A stretch of 64,000 nt of DNA. Origin: JAHEEL01 sp963836085. GTDB lineage: Bacteria > Actinomycetota > Acidimicrobiia > Spongiisociales > UBA5794. The stretch spans positions 124,001 to 188,000 of the forward strand of contig CAWIHT010000015.1 of assembly GCA_963836085.1 (NCBI GenBank), read 5' to 3'. Positions within the stretch are counted from its first letter, which is position 1. Each line of letters opens with the position of its first letter. The translations under genes and the position numbers were made by a program. Positions 8,556 to 16,739 of this stretch are shown in pieces. The notes under the pieces are model-generated. The model was not told the origin of the DNA. It ran no database searches and was given only the letters and a program-made list of their open reading frames with translations.

Positions 8556-9080
8556 ATGCACGTACTCGTAGCAACCGACGGTGAGATCGAGGCTGCCACC
8601 GCCGCCGACTTCGCTTCGCGGTTGGCCGGAGCCGATGGACGAGTGACCGTTCTGACCGTTGTCGAAGTCCCGCGGACCTTCCTCAACGACATTCGCGACC
8701 ACTGGGGACCTGGCGATGGCGCGAGTGTGGTCGCCGACTACACCTTCGTGGAGACGCCCGTTGCTCGCCAGGATGGCCCGACCGGCTGGCCCGGGGACGC
8801 TGCGATGATCGACCGCTACCTCAGGGACAAACTCAGGAAGAACACGGGGCCCCTCGTCGATGCCCTCGCACAGAGGGGGATCGACGTCGACCCACGAGTG
8901 GTCGAGAGCGAGAACGTGACGGCGGCGATCATGAAGCAGGTCGTCGATCTCGATGCCGACGTGGTGGTGATTGGATCCCACGGCCAGGGCCTGTTCCAGG
9001 GATTGCTCGGTTCCACGGGTACGAAGATCGTGCGACGGTCTCCGCGGCCGGTGTTGCTGATCCGTTCGGCTACGACGTGA
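8556..9080 (+). CDS. Universal stress protein (UspA family)
   Basis: 174 aa single-domain Usp: begins MHVLVATDGE, the first beta-strand with the nucleotide-contacting Asp, and ends with the ATP-binding signature DVVVIGSHGQG followed by GSTGTKIVRRSPRPVLLIR (G-x2-G-x9-G/S pattern). It is somewhat longer than a minimal Usp because of an insert near residues 45-85. A strong GGAGGAGG lies just upstream of the ATG, 29 nt after the preceding gene. The last 11 nt overlap the convergent HNH gene. Confidence 0.88.
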   Translation: MHVLVATDGEIEAATAADFASRLAGADGRVTVLTVVEVPRTFLNDIRDHWGPGDGASVVADYTFVETPVARQDGPTGWPGDAAMIDRYLRDKLRKNTGPLVDALAQRGIDVDPRVVESENVTAAIMKQVVDLDADVVVIGSHGQGLFQGLLGSTGTKIVRRSPRPVLLIRSATT

Positions 9081-9564
9081 CGTAGGGCTCCCAGCCCGGA
9101 TCCACCGAACCCCCCGTGGCTGCAGCGACCCACGCGTCCGGCCGCGGGAAGCTTGGCTTCGTCGCCAACGTGAGTCCTGCCTCGGACGGCGTCCGCCCGC
9201 CCTTCTTGCTATTGCATCGTCTGCACGCAGCCACCACGTTCAACCACGAGTGTTCGCCGCCCTGCGACCGCGGGACCACATGGTCCAGGTTCTCGGCCTG
9301 CCGGCCACAGTACTGACAGCGGTGGCCGTCGCGTTCGAACACCGTCCTGCGATTGATCGGTATGCGGCGTTGGTAGGGGACCCGCACATAGCGCCGGAGC
9401 CGTACGACGGATGGAGAAGGCATCGCCACTGTCTCGGCGCGCCAAATCGCCCCGTTGGTTGCCACCACATCGGCACGGTCGCGGAGCACGAGTACGAGCG
9501 CGCGCCGGACCGGAACCACCGAAAGCGGTTCGAGGCTTGTGTTCAACACGAGTGCCCGCGGCAT
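9070..9564 (-). CDS. HNH endonuclease domain protein
   Basis: 164 aa. The C-terminal half has an HNH zinc-finger nuclease: C83-x2-C86, D94-H95, N109, C114-x2-C117-N118, all present and in the right order. The N-terminus begins ALVLNTSLEPLSVVPVRRA, typical of a widespread chromosomal HNH family in actinobacteria that is not tied to an intron or phage; its cellular role is not established. ATG at 9564 lies 6 nt after TACGCT (9576-9571, minus strand) with no ribosome-binding site, a leaderless pattern. Confidence 0.88.
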   Translation of the reverse strand: MPRALVLNTSLEPLSVVPVRRALVLVLRDRADVVATNGAIWRAETVAMPSPSVVRLRRYVRVPYQRRIPINRRTVFERDGHRCQYCGRQAENLDHVVPRSQGGEHSWLNVVAACRRCNSKKGGRTPSEAGLTLATKPSFPRPDAWVAAATGGSVDPGWEPYVTS

Positions 9565-9627
9565 GGCCAGAGCGTACCAGCAGGTCCCGGGATGGTGAAC
9601 GCGTCCGTGACTACTCAGCGCCGGTCA

Positions 9628-9656
9628 TTGACCACTCACCGTTACCATGTCATACT
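9628..9656 (+). promoter_or_regulatory. Sigma-70-type promoter for the resolvase-like gene
   Basis: TTGACC (9628-9633), a 17-nt spacer and CATACT (9651-9656); 38 nt before the chosen start codon. It lies in the divergent spacer after the HNH gene. Sequence resemblance only. Confidence 0.5.
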
Positions 9657-9693
9657 CAGAGCGGGCAGCAACGTCGAGAGCGCTGGAGTGAGC

Positions 9694-10239
9694 GTGCGCG
9701 TCGTCGGGTACATACGGGAGGCGCCAAGCCTCGAAGAGGGCGAAACCGCGTTCGCTCAGAGCGAGCGTATTCGTCGTTGGACCACGGACTCCGGTCACCA
9801 CCTCATCGCGACCTGCCAGGATGGACGCGACCCAACCCAGCCGCTCGGACGCGACGGCTATCGCGCCCTTCTCGACATCGCCCGTTCTGGCAACGCCGAC
9901 GCATTGATCGTCTCCGATCTCGAGGTGCTCTCGCCCGACAAGATCAGCCAGGAGATCATGCTCGATCATCTCCGCGGCCTCGGACTGACGATCGTCTCAA
10001 TCAATGAGGCCGACCACAACGAGCTCCTCGACGTTCCCGATGACCACACCCGACTCGTCGTGAGGGACGTCATCGCGAAGGTTGGTAGTTTTCGGAGGGA
10101 GTTTGCCGAGCAGCCAGCGGTAGAGGAGCCGGCCGCTCTCCTCCCGGACTCTGCAAGCACCGATGTCATCGTGCAGCTGATGCCGCACGGAACTCACCGC
10201 GACGACAGCGCCGCCCAAACGGCCCGTCCCACGGCGTAG
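9694..10239 (+). CDS. Resolvase-like protein with degenerate catalytic residues
   Basis: 181 aa. The first 130 residues follow the fold pattern of the serine-recombinase N-terminal domain: VRVVGYIRE, a helix, GRDGYRALLDIARSGNADALIVSDLE, and the GLTIVSINE strand. However the nucleophile serine (RVS in gamma-delta resolvase) is replaced (REA) and the DRLxR arginines become DLEVLSP, so strand exchange looks impossible. There is no helix-turn-helix after the domain, only a short acidic/Pro-rich tail. GTG at 9694 is chosen because GGAG lies 5 nt upstream; GTG at 9688 is an alternative. Role unknown; possibly a regulator or scaffold. The 3' end overlaps the next gene by 46 nt, convergently. Confidence 0.65.
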   Translation: MRVVGYIREAPSLEEGETAFAQSERIRRWTTDSGHHLIATCQDGRDPTQPLGRDGYRALLDIARSGNADALIVSDLEVLSPDKISQEIMLDHLRGLGLTIVSINEADHNELLDVPDDHTRLVVRDVIAKVGSFRREFAEQPAVEEPAALLPDSASTDVIVQLMPHGTHRDDSAAQTARPTA

Positions 10240-10832
10240 GAGCGACCTGACCGCACGACGGCCGATCCGACGAGGCGCGCGCCGCTCTCCTCGATCACGA
10301 CCGTGACGACGGTGGTTCCGTCGAGCCTTCGCTCGTCGATCGAACAGACCCGCGGTCGGGTCGCCGTCCCAGCAAGCTCGGCGACGGCTTCGACCACGGC
10401 CTGATCGACCGCCACGGCGGACGGACCAGAGACGCGCACCGACGCGTGCCCGGCAGAGCCGGTAGCGGTCACGACAATCGTCTCGATCCCTTCGGTGATC
10501 CCGACGGAGACCGATCCGAATCCGGACATGAGGACGACGACGGGAACACCTGCGACGGGATCGGGCGGAACGTCGTCAGACGTGTCCGGCGGTACCTCGA
10601 GCGGATGGTCTTCGGGGCCGGACGCCGGTGGAGAGGCGTCGCCGGCGTGGTCGACATCCGGTCGAAGCCCGTGTTGAGCGAGGACCCGACGCACCTCGCC
10701 AGCGACCGCGGCAGCGTCCACGCCGTGCGCGAGCCGGACGCGTATTCCGGCAGGGCTCGCCGGATCGCCGTCTAGCTCCGCGTGTTCAACGCCGGGCAGG
10801 CTCAAGAGGTCGTCGCTCAGTATGCCGGTTGC
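10194..10832 (-). CDS. Conserved actinobacterial protein of unknown function, two domains
   Basis: 212 aa, no recognised family. An N-terminal part (about 1-62; LPGVEHAELDGD...GIRVRLAHGVDAAAV) looks like a small alpha/beta sensor-type domain; a Pro/Asp-rich linker spans about 65-95; the C-terminal part (about 100-212) is a beta-rich repeat-like domain (GITEGIETIVVTATG, ESGARLVGSAVVRS) similar in style to an uncharacterised actinobacterial domain. GTG at 10832 has AGGGGAGG just upstream. Followed on the same strand, 19 nt upstream, by a small basic protein, so the two probably form an operon. No signal peptide or membrane segment. Confidence 0.6.
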   Translation of the reverse strand, partial: ATGILSDDLLSLPGVEHAELDGDPASPAGIRVRLAHGVDAAAVAGEVRRVLAQHGLRPDVDHAGDASPPASGPEDHPLEVPPDTSDDVPPDPVAGVPVVVLMSGFGSVSVGITEGIETIVVTATGSAGHASVRVSGPSAVAVDQAVVEAVAELAGTATRPRVCSIDERRLDGTTVVTVVIEESGARLVGSAVVRSGRSYAVGRAVWAALSSR

Positions 10833-10851
10833 CACGTCTGCCTCCCCTCTG

Positions 10852-11094
10852 CTACCCCTTGGTGGACCGCTGCCTCCACTCAAGATACGCCACGACATCG
10901 GCGGGATCAACGGCGGCATCGCTGGATCCGTATGCGGTAGCGGTCCGCCACCGCAGCACCTCGGCATCAGGCAACGGAAGGAACGGACGGCGACGCCACC
11001 ACGCGACAGGCGCGAAAGCCAACGTCGCCCCGGCGGCCGTCGGCCAGAGCCTCGGCCGCCGAGCCACTGCGACGATCACGTCCCGGTTGATCAT
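10852..11094 (-). CDS. Small basic protein, unknown function
   Basis: 80 aa, starting MINRDVIVAVARRPRLWPTA, one weak hydrophobic stretch (about 16-28, TAAGATLAFAPVAWW) followed by an Arg-rich patch, then LPDAEVLRWRTATAYG and DVVAYLEWRQ. I recognise this as a type of short protein common in actinobacterial genomes but with no assigned role; membrane association is plausible. A GGGGAG ribosome-binding site precedes the ATG at 11094. Divergent from moxR and likely co-transcribed with the gene downstream. Confidence 0.6.
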   Translation of the reverse strand: MINRDVIVAVARRPRLWPTAAGATLAFAPVAWWRRRPFLPLPDAEVLRWRTATAYGSSDAAVDPADVVAYLEWRQRSTKG

Positions 11095-11225
11095 GGCTGT
11101 GCTCCCCATCCCTCCATGACGCAAGCGTACCCGGCCGGTGTCACCGCCGGTCCTCGCCCATCCGTCTCCCGCAGCGTGCGATCCCATCTAGGCTCGAATG
11201 TGTCGAAACACACAGGAGGACCCGC

Positions 11226-12200
11226 GTGCCCGTGATTCCCGATGACTTGGCTTGGTTTGGAGAGCGTTTCGCTGCAATCGCCGACAACATCGAACATGTC
11301 ATCCAGGGGAAACGCGAGACGGTCGAACTCATCACGTCGTGCCTGATCGCAGGAGGCCACGCCCTCGTCGAGGATGTCCCCGGTGTCGGCAAGACGCTGC
11401 TCGCCAAGTCCCTTGCCCGTTCGATCGATTGTTCATTCCAGCGCATCCAGTTCACCCCCGATCTGCTCCCATCCGATGTGACCGGCGTGTCGGTGTGGGA
11501 CCGAGAGGCGGGGGAATTCGTATTCCGGTCGGGCCCCGTGTTCGCCAACGTGATCCTCGGCGATGAGATCAACCGCGCCAGTCCAAAGACACAGGCCGCT
11601 CTCCTCGAAGCGATGGAGGAGCGCCAGGTCACAGTCGACGGCACCACCCGGACGCTTGGACCGCCGTTCATCGTGATCGCTACCCAGAATCCGATCGAGC
11701 ATGAGGGCACCTATCCGCTCCCCGAGGCCCAACTCGACCGGTTCATGATGCGCCTCACGGTTGGATACCCGTCACGGTCAAAGGAGCTCGAAATGCTCGA
11801 CACGCACGGTGACCGGTCGACCTTCGAGGACCTGCGCCCGGTCGTCCACGCCGACGATATCGTCCGGATGGCGGAGATCGCCCAGCACATCCATGTCGCT
11901 GACGTCGTCAAGGGGTACATCATCGATGTCGCCGAAGCGACGAGAGATGAACCCGACCTGTTGCTCGGAGCATCCCCGCGTGCGTCGCTCTACCTCCAGC
12001 GAGCCGCCCGGACCACCGCAGCCGTGAGCGGGCGAGACTACGTGGCACCGGACGACGTGAAGCAGATGCTCGCTCCGGTGCTCAATCATCGCCTGATCGT
12101 TCGTCCCGAAGCGCAGATGCGCGGCGTGACCGTTCATCAGATCCTCGACGGAATCTCGAACACGGTGCCGGTTCCCGGGACCCGTGTCTCCGCCGGATGA
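11226..12200 (+). CDS. moxR: MoxR-family AAA+ ATPase
   Basis: 324 aa AAA+ chaperone: Walker A GVGKTLLAKS, Walker B VILGDEINRASP, sensor-1 IATQNPIEHEGTYPLPEAQLDRF, all characteristic of MoxR. These ATPases act on metal- or VWA-containing partners; pairing with a DUF58 protein, as here, is the standard arrangement. GTG at 11226 is preceded by AGGAGGA (11214-11220). A short inverted repeat GTGTCGAAACAC lies immediately upstream of the ribosome-binding site. Starts a three-gene operon with DUF58 and transglutaminase genes. Confidence 0.93.
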   Translation: MPVIPDDLAWFGERFAAIADNIEHVIQGKRETVELITSCLIAGGHALVEDVPGVGKTLLAKSLARSIDCSFQRIQFTPDLLPSDVTGVSVWDREAGEFVFRSGPVFANVILGDEINRASPKTQAALLEAMEERQVTVDGTTRTLGPPFIVIATQNPIEHEGTYPLPEAQLDRFMMRLTVGYPSRSKELEMLDTHGDRSTFEDLRPVVHADDIVRMAEIAQHIHVADVVKGYIIDVAEATRDEPDLLLGASPRASLYLQRAARTTAAVSGRDYVAPDDVKQMLAPVLNHRLIVRPEAQMRGVTVHQILDGISNTVPVPGTRVSAG

Positions 12201-12213
12201 AAGCGATCAGCTG

Positions 12214-13398
12214 ATGCCGACTACGCGAGGATGGGCCGCACTCGGAGCGGGAATCGCCCTGATCATCCTCTGGATCGTATTCGGGGAACACCTGATGCTC
12301 GGCGCCGGGCTGTTCCTCGTCCTCGCGATCGCAGGGGGAATCGGGTACGTCCGCACGACCGTTCCGCGTGTCGGTGTGACGCGACGCCTCACACCGTTCC
12401 AGGTTCACGACGGGGACCGGGCGGTGGTCGAGGTGACCCTGCTGACCGGCAGGAGGATCGCCCAGGTCACGGTCCTTGACGAGGTGTCCGGCCTCGGCAC
12501 AGCTCGCTTCGTCGCCGACCGCATTGAACCGCAGGACCCGATGACCGCTCGCTACGAGATCCTGTGCCGCCCCCGCGGCATCTACTCCGTTGGGCCGGCA
12601 ATCGTGCAGGTGCGCGACCCACTCGAACTCACCGAGGCCGGCGGCACCGCCGGCAAGGTGGATCGCCTCGTCGTGTATCCAACGGTCGAAGACCTCGACG
12701 GCCTTCCGCTCGGGCGCGGCCACGACCCAACCGTCAACACCTCGAAGTCGAGCTTCTCACAGACCGACGGCGAGGACTTCTTCACCCTCCGCGAGTACCA
12801 GCAAGGCGATGACCTCAGGAAGGTTCACTGGCCGTCGACGGCGAAACGCGACGTTCTCATGATCCGGCAACTCGAAATGCCGTGGCAGTCGCGAGCGCTC
12901 GTTCTGCTCGACCCTCGTCGCGTCGCCTATCCCGACCGTGACACGTTCGAGCATGCCGTGCGCGGAGTGGCATCGGCGTTCCGCCACCTCTTCCGGAATG
13001 GATATACGCCGACCCTGTGGACGGGGCATGGCTCGGGGACCGTCGTCGGGGGAAGCGACAGCTACGGGATCGCTATGGAGGAACTCTCTGCGGTCCAGCC
13101 GACACCTGCGATCGACCTGACGAGTGCTCTCGCGCGCCTCCGTAGGAACGGAATGGCGGGCGGTGTCCTGGTGCTGGTGACCGGCGTACCGGACGATCCG
13201 GTCCTCGCAGTGTTCCGAACGCTCGGTCAGGACTTCTACCGCACGATCGTCATGTCGGCGGCCGTCGACGCGGTCGCGTCACTCGACCCGTTCGCCCGTG
13301 CGGGTGCCACGACGATCGCATCGGCATCGCCCGACCGATGGGCGCCGGCGTGGAAACAAGGAATGGAGCGGTCGTGGTCTACCGCTACAGCTGGATAG
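12214..13398 (+). CDS. DUF58 protein (MoxR partner)
   Basis: 394 aa. Two N-terminal membrane segments (about 8-25 and 28-46), a beta-rich region, then the DUF58 signature around residues 186-220: DFFTLREYQQGDDLRKVHWPS, with a VWA-like C-terminal part (ALVLLDPRR). Function unproven in general; always with MoxR. I take the ATG at 12214 (MPTTRGWAALGAG), matching homologues; a GTG at 12184 would overlap moxR by 17 nt and is an alternative. Overlaps the transglutaminase gene by 25 nt, so the three genes are coupled. Confidence 0.88.
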   Translation: MPTTRGWAALGAGIALIILWIVFGEHLMLGAGLFLVLAIAGGIGYVRTTVPRVGVTRRLTPFQVHDGDRAVVEVTLLTGRRIAQVTVLDEVSGLGTARFVADRIEPQDPMTARYEILCRPRGIYSVGPAIVQVRDPLELTEAGGTAGKVDRLVVYPTVEDLDGLPLGRGHDPTVNTSKSSFSQTDGEDFFTLREYQQGDDLRKVHWPSTAKRDVLMIRQLEMPWQSRALVLLDPRRVAYPDRDTFEHAVRGVASAFRHLFRNGYTPTLWTGHGSGTVVGGSDSYGIAMEELSAVQPTPAIDLTSALARLRRNGMAGGVLVLVTGVPDDPVLAVFRTLGQDFYRTIVMSAAVDAVASLDPFARAGATTIASASPDRWAPAWKQGMERSWSTATAG

Positions 13399-15743
13399 CC
13401 GGTCTTGCCTCGGCCGGGTTCGCCTTCTGGCAACTCGGTAGTCTGCTCCTGCCGTCATCGAGCGGGGTGAGCTGGCAACTCGTCGTGTTGTCCGGGTTCA
13501 TCATCGGCCTGGTCATCACATGGACGGCTGTGACCTACCGGCTCCGAGCCGTCTGGATCATGTTGATCAACGGCGCTGCCCTGTTCCTGGCAGCCGCACG
13601 GTTCTCGGCACCTGCAGAGTCGCTCTTCATCTTCCCGACCCCCGCATCACTCTCGTCGCTTTGGACTGATCTCGGACGGGCGCTCGACCAGATCCAGCAC
13701 GGGATCGAGCCGGTGCGACCGATCGCGGGCATGGTCATCATCTTGACGGCGTTGTTCTGGCTCCTCGGCATCCTGCTGGCCTGGGGGCTCACCAGAGGCC
13801 ACCCGTTCGTCGCCGTGCTCCCGCCCCTCGTCGTCGCACTCCAGTTCGCAACCATCGACCGACGCTACAACGGATTCGTCGTCGTCGCCGTGTTCGTGGC
13901 GTTGGTTGCAGCGACGATTCTGTCGGTCGCCCTCGACGAGCGAGATCGGGGAGCGGGCCGGATGGCGAGCAGTCGGGCTGGGCCCTCGTCCAATCGACCC
14001 GCGCCGGCAGCGGCACTCCTGGTCGCGGTCGCGGTCGCCGCCGCAGTGTTCGGTGTTGGATTCCTCGGACCGACTGTCCCGCGCGACGGAGTGGTCCAGT
14101 GGCGAACCCCGGGCGGTCTCGGCGGTGGCTTCTACGGCAGCGTCGCCTACAACCCGTACGTGCAGATCCACAAGAGCCTTGTCTCCCAGGCTGGTATCCC
14201 CTTGTTCCGGGCCCGCATTGCCGGCGACGTCGCACCCACCGACGTCTCCTTCCGACTCCTGACCCTTGAGACCTACACCAACGGCCAGTGGTTCGCCAAC
14301 CGCCCGCAGGTCTACCGATTCGACGACCCGCCTCTCGAAGAGCCGGGCTATGGATACTCCGGAGCGACGACACCGATCACTGCCGACATCGAGATCCTTG
14401 CGCTTGCCCAGGGATGGCTCCCCGCCCCATACGCGGTCACCGGAGCCGCCGGTGACGATGCCGAGGCGTTCCGGATTCGGCGAACAGACACGGCCGTGGT
14501 CTTCCGCGGCGACCGCACCTATCGCCACATGGAGTATCAGATCACGTCCAACGTGCCCGTCATAGATCCGGCGACGATCGCCCGGGACCCCACCGGGGGC
14601 TTCTCACCGCTGTTCGCTGCGGCCATCGAAGGCGGCGAGTCGGTTCCCGAACTCACCGATGTCGAACTCCGGGAACTCCCGAATGCAGAGCGATACCTCG
14701 AACTCCCGGAAGACATCGATCCCAGGATCGAAGCGCAGGCAGCCGACCTCACCGGTCGGTTGACGACGCCGTTCGAGCAGGGCCTCGCGATCGAGCACTG
14801 GTTCCGCGAGACGGGCGGCTTCGTCTACGACCTCGAAGCGGACCAGGGCCACAGCGACGACCTCCTCGCCTCCTGGCTCTTCGACGACTCGGCCGAGAAC
14901 GCCGGGTACCGGAGGGGCTACTGCGAACAGTTCGCGACATCGATGGCGGTCATGACACGGAGCATCGGAATCCCGACCCGCGTTGTCCTGGGTTTCACGC
15001 CCGGATCGAGGATCGGCGCCGACGAGGTGGTCGTTCTCGACGAGAACGCACACTCGTGGGTTGAGTTGTGGATCCCGGCTATTGGATGGGCCTCGTTCGA
15101 CCCGACACCACGCGGAGACGGAGCGAACCCAACCACGAGCTACCGGACTCTCGCCGACGACCTTGGCTTTGAGATCGCGGCCTACTTGGAGCAGATTCCC
15201 GAACCAGTGCGACCAGACATCATCCCCAACCAGAATCCGATCGGTGGAGTACTCGCACCCGATGAGGATCGGCGTGACCTTGACTTCATCGCGCAGACCG
15301 ATGGGGCGCCGTCCTCGCCGTCGATGCCGGGGTGGGCGCTGACGATCACCATCGGGCTCATACTGATCGTGGCTGTCATCGTCGCGATTCCAATCGTCAA
15401 GTGGGTTCGTCATCGGACGCGGATGCGCCGACTCGCCGACGGCGACATCACCGCCGCATGGGAGGAGATCGTCGTGCGCCTCACCGACTTCGGTGAAGAA
15501 CCAGATCCGGCCGCGACACCTCTCGAAGTCGCCATGGCGGTCGACGATGCGATGAAGCCGCTCGCGTCGGTGTACTCGCGCTCGGTCTACGGACGGGCCG
15601 CCGAGGTCTCGAAGGACAACGCAGACGCGGCACGCCGGTCCATGCAGATGACGAGTGACCGATTGACGACGAAGTATTCACCAGTCGAGCGACTTCGTTC
15701 ACGCTACCGGTTGGGCTCGCTGATGCGGAGATTCCGACCCTGA
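13374..15743 (+). CDS. Membrane transglutaminase-like protein (TgpA family)
   Basis: 789 aa. Six or so membrane segments in the first 230 residues, a large extracytoplasmic region with a transglutaminase/cysteine-protease fold, one further membrane segment near residues 660-685, and a cytoplasmic tail. Catalytic triad visible: Cys in GYCEQFATSMAVMTRSIGIPTR, His in NAHSWVELWI, Asp in FDPTPR. This three-gene set (MoxR, DUF58, TgpA) is widespread; an envelope function is assumed. GTG at 13374 follows GGAATGGAG. It ends head-to-head with the convergent MerR gene, 12 nt apart. Confidence 0.88.
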   Translation: MVYRYSWIAGLASAGFAFWQLGSLLLPSSSGVSWQLVVLSGFIIGLVITWTAVTYRLRAVWIMLINGAALFLAAARFSAPAESLFIFPTPASLSSLWTDLGRALDQIQHGIEPVRPIAGMVIILTALFWLLGILLAWGLTRGHPFVAVLPPLVVALQFATIDRRYNGFVVVAVFVALVAATILSVALDERDRGAGRMASSRAGPSSNRPAPAAALLVAVAVAAAVFGVGFLGPTVPRDGVVQWRTPGGLGGGFYGSVAYNPYVQIHKSLVSQAGIPLFRARIAGDVAPTDVSFRLLTLETYTNGQWFANRPQVYRFDDPPLEEPGYGYSGATTPITADIEILALAQGWLPAPYAVTGAAGDDAEAFRIRRTDTAVVFRGDRTYRHMEYQITSNVPVIDPATIARDPTGGFSPLFAAAIEGGESVPELTDVELRELPNAERYLELPEDIDPRIEAQAADLTGRLTTPFEQGLAIEHWFRETGGFVYDLEADQGHSDDLLASWLFDDSAENAGYRRGYCEQFATSMAVMTRSIGIPTRVVLGFTPGSRIGADEVVVLDENAHSWVELWIPAIGWASFDPTPRGDGANPTTSYRTLADDLGFEIAAYLEQIPEPVRPDIIPNQNPIGGVLAPDEDRRDLDFIAQTDGAPSSPSMPGWALTITIGLILIVAVIVAIPIVKWVRHRTRMRRLADGDITAAWEEIVVRLTDFGEEPDPAATPLEVAMAVDDAMKPLASVYSRSVYGRAAEVSKDNADAARRSMQMTSDRLTTKYSPVERLRSRYRLGSLMRRFRP

Positions 15744-15755
15744 GGACCGGGGTAC

Positions 15756-16253
15756 TCAGCCGTTCGCCTCTTCCACTTCCGTCTGCACGTCGTCTTCGAC
15801 CCGGCGCAGCATCTCGAGGAAGCGCTCGCGATCGAGTTCGAAGCGGGAAATGTCGTCTTCGACGGATTGCGTGATGTCGTTGATCGCCACGAAGAAGGCG
15901 AGTTGTCCCTGACGCAGCGCATCAAGGACCTCGTCCTCGTCGGTGGCCACGGCGAAGATCGTCTCCCCGTCGGTGACGAGGCGGATCTCCGCAAGGTGTG
16001 TCTCCATGTCGCCGGTGCGACGCAGGTAGTCCCACGCTCGGCGCACACGCTGGATCGACATGCCGTTGTCGAGCAGGCTCTTGACAACCCGGAGCGCGAT
16101 CAGGTCGCGGAACGAGTAGAGGCGCCTCCGACCCGGACGGCCACCGGTCTGCTGAAGCGAGGGCTCAACGAGAGCTACTTTGTCCCAGTAGCGAAGCTGA
16201 TGTGGCGTACAGCCGGTGAGCCGTGTCGCTTGCTGAGCGGTGAAACCTTCCAC
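15756..16253 (-). CDS. MerR-family transcriptional regulator
   Basis: 165 aa. The first 70 residues form a winged helix-turn-helix of MerR type: FTAQQATRLTGCTPHQLRYWDK followed by RRLYSFRDLIALRVVKSLLDNGMSIQRVRRAW. The C-terminal part is acidic and helical and has no cysteine cluster, so a metal sensor is unlikely. GTG at 16253 follows GGGGAGAACGC. The 71-nt spacer from DUF3040 contains two small hairpins (UCCC-GAGA-GGGA, and CCGGCC/GGCCGG at 16272-16287). The regulated gene is not evident from context. Confidence 0.88.
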   Translation of the reverse strand: MEGFTAQQATRLTGCTPHQLRYWDKVALVEPSLQQTGGRPGRRRLYSFRDLIALRVVKSLLDNGMSIQRVRRAWDYLRRTGDMETHLAEIRLVTDGETIFAVATDEDEVLDALRQGQLAFFVAINDITQSVEDDISRFELDRERFLEMLRRVEDDVQTEVEEANG

Positions 16254-16324
16254 GCGTTCTCCCCATTGTCCCCGGCCGCCCGGCCGGTCCGTAAATCCTT
16301 GTGGTCCCTCTCGGGAACGCAACC

Positions 16325-16666
16325 TTAGCGTTCCCGGCGCCACCGTTCTCTGACATCGTCCATCCACCCCACGACGGAGAACGTGGCGGCCTGATCGACC
16401 CGCAAGGCCCGCATGGCCATGACGATCGTTGCCGCTGAAGCGACCATCACGATGAAGCCCAGACCGGCAAGATACGAGAACCTGGTGAACGTCCCGAGCA
16501 TGATCGCCAGGCCGACGAAGAAGCCAACAGCCGCAAGACGCTGCCGCCGTTTGATCCGTATTGACAGATCGGTCTTAGCCACCGTCTGCGCGAGCTTGGG
16601 ATCCTCCGCGTAGAGGTTACGCTCGATCTCTTCAAGGATCTTCTGCTCTCGATCATCCAGCGGCAT
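16325..16666 (-). CDS. DUF3040 membrane protein
   Basis: 113 aa. Starts MPLDDREQKILEEIERNLYAEDPKLA, the diagnostic N-terminus of DUF3040, a small actinobacterial membrane protein family of unknown function. Two hydrophobic segments (about 45-62 and 66-86), then a basic tail. In mycobacteria members lie near mraZ; here it sits about 9 kb away. A GGAGGG ribosome-binding site and an upstream TATACT -10 (16699-16704 region) support the ATG at 16666. Confidence 0.9.
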   Translation of the reverse strand: MPLDDREQKILEEIERNLYAEDPKLAQTVAKTDLSIRIKRRQRLAAVGFFVGLAIMLGTFTRFSYLAGLGFIVMVASAATIVMAMRALRVDQAATFSVVGWMDDVRERWRRER

Positions 16667-16739
16667 CCGGCCACCCTCCGCGTCGAATCGCTCCGCAACT
16701 GCAGTATACCGGTCTATGGGTCACACGAGGCACGATGAT

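Noticed and set aside
9070..10239. HNH nuclease plus resolvase-like gene as a mobile element or defence island
   Set aside because: No att-like repeats, integrase, transposase ends, base-composition change or partner defence genes; the resolvase-like protein is catalytically degenerate.
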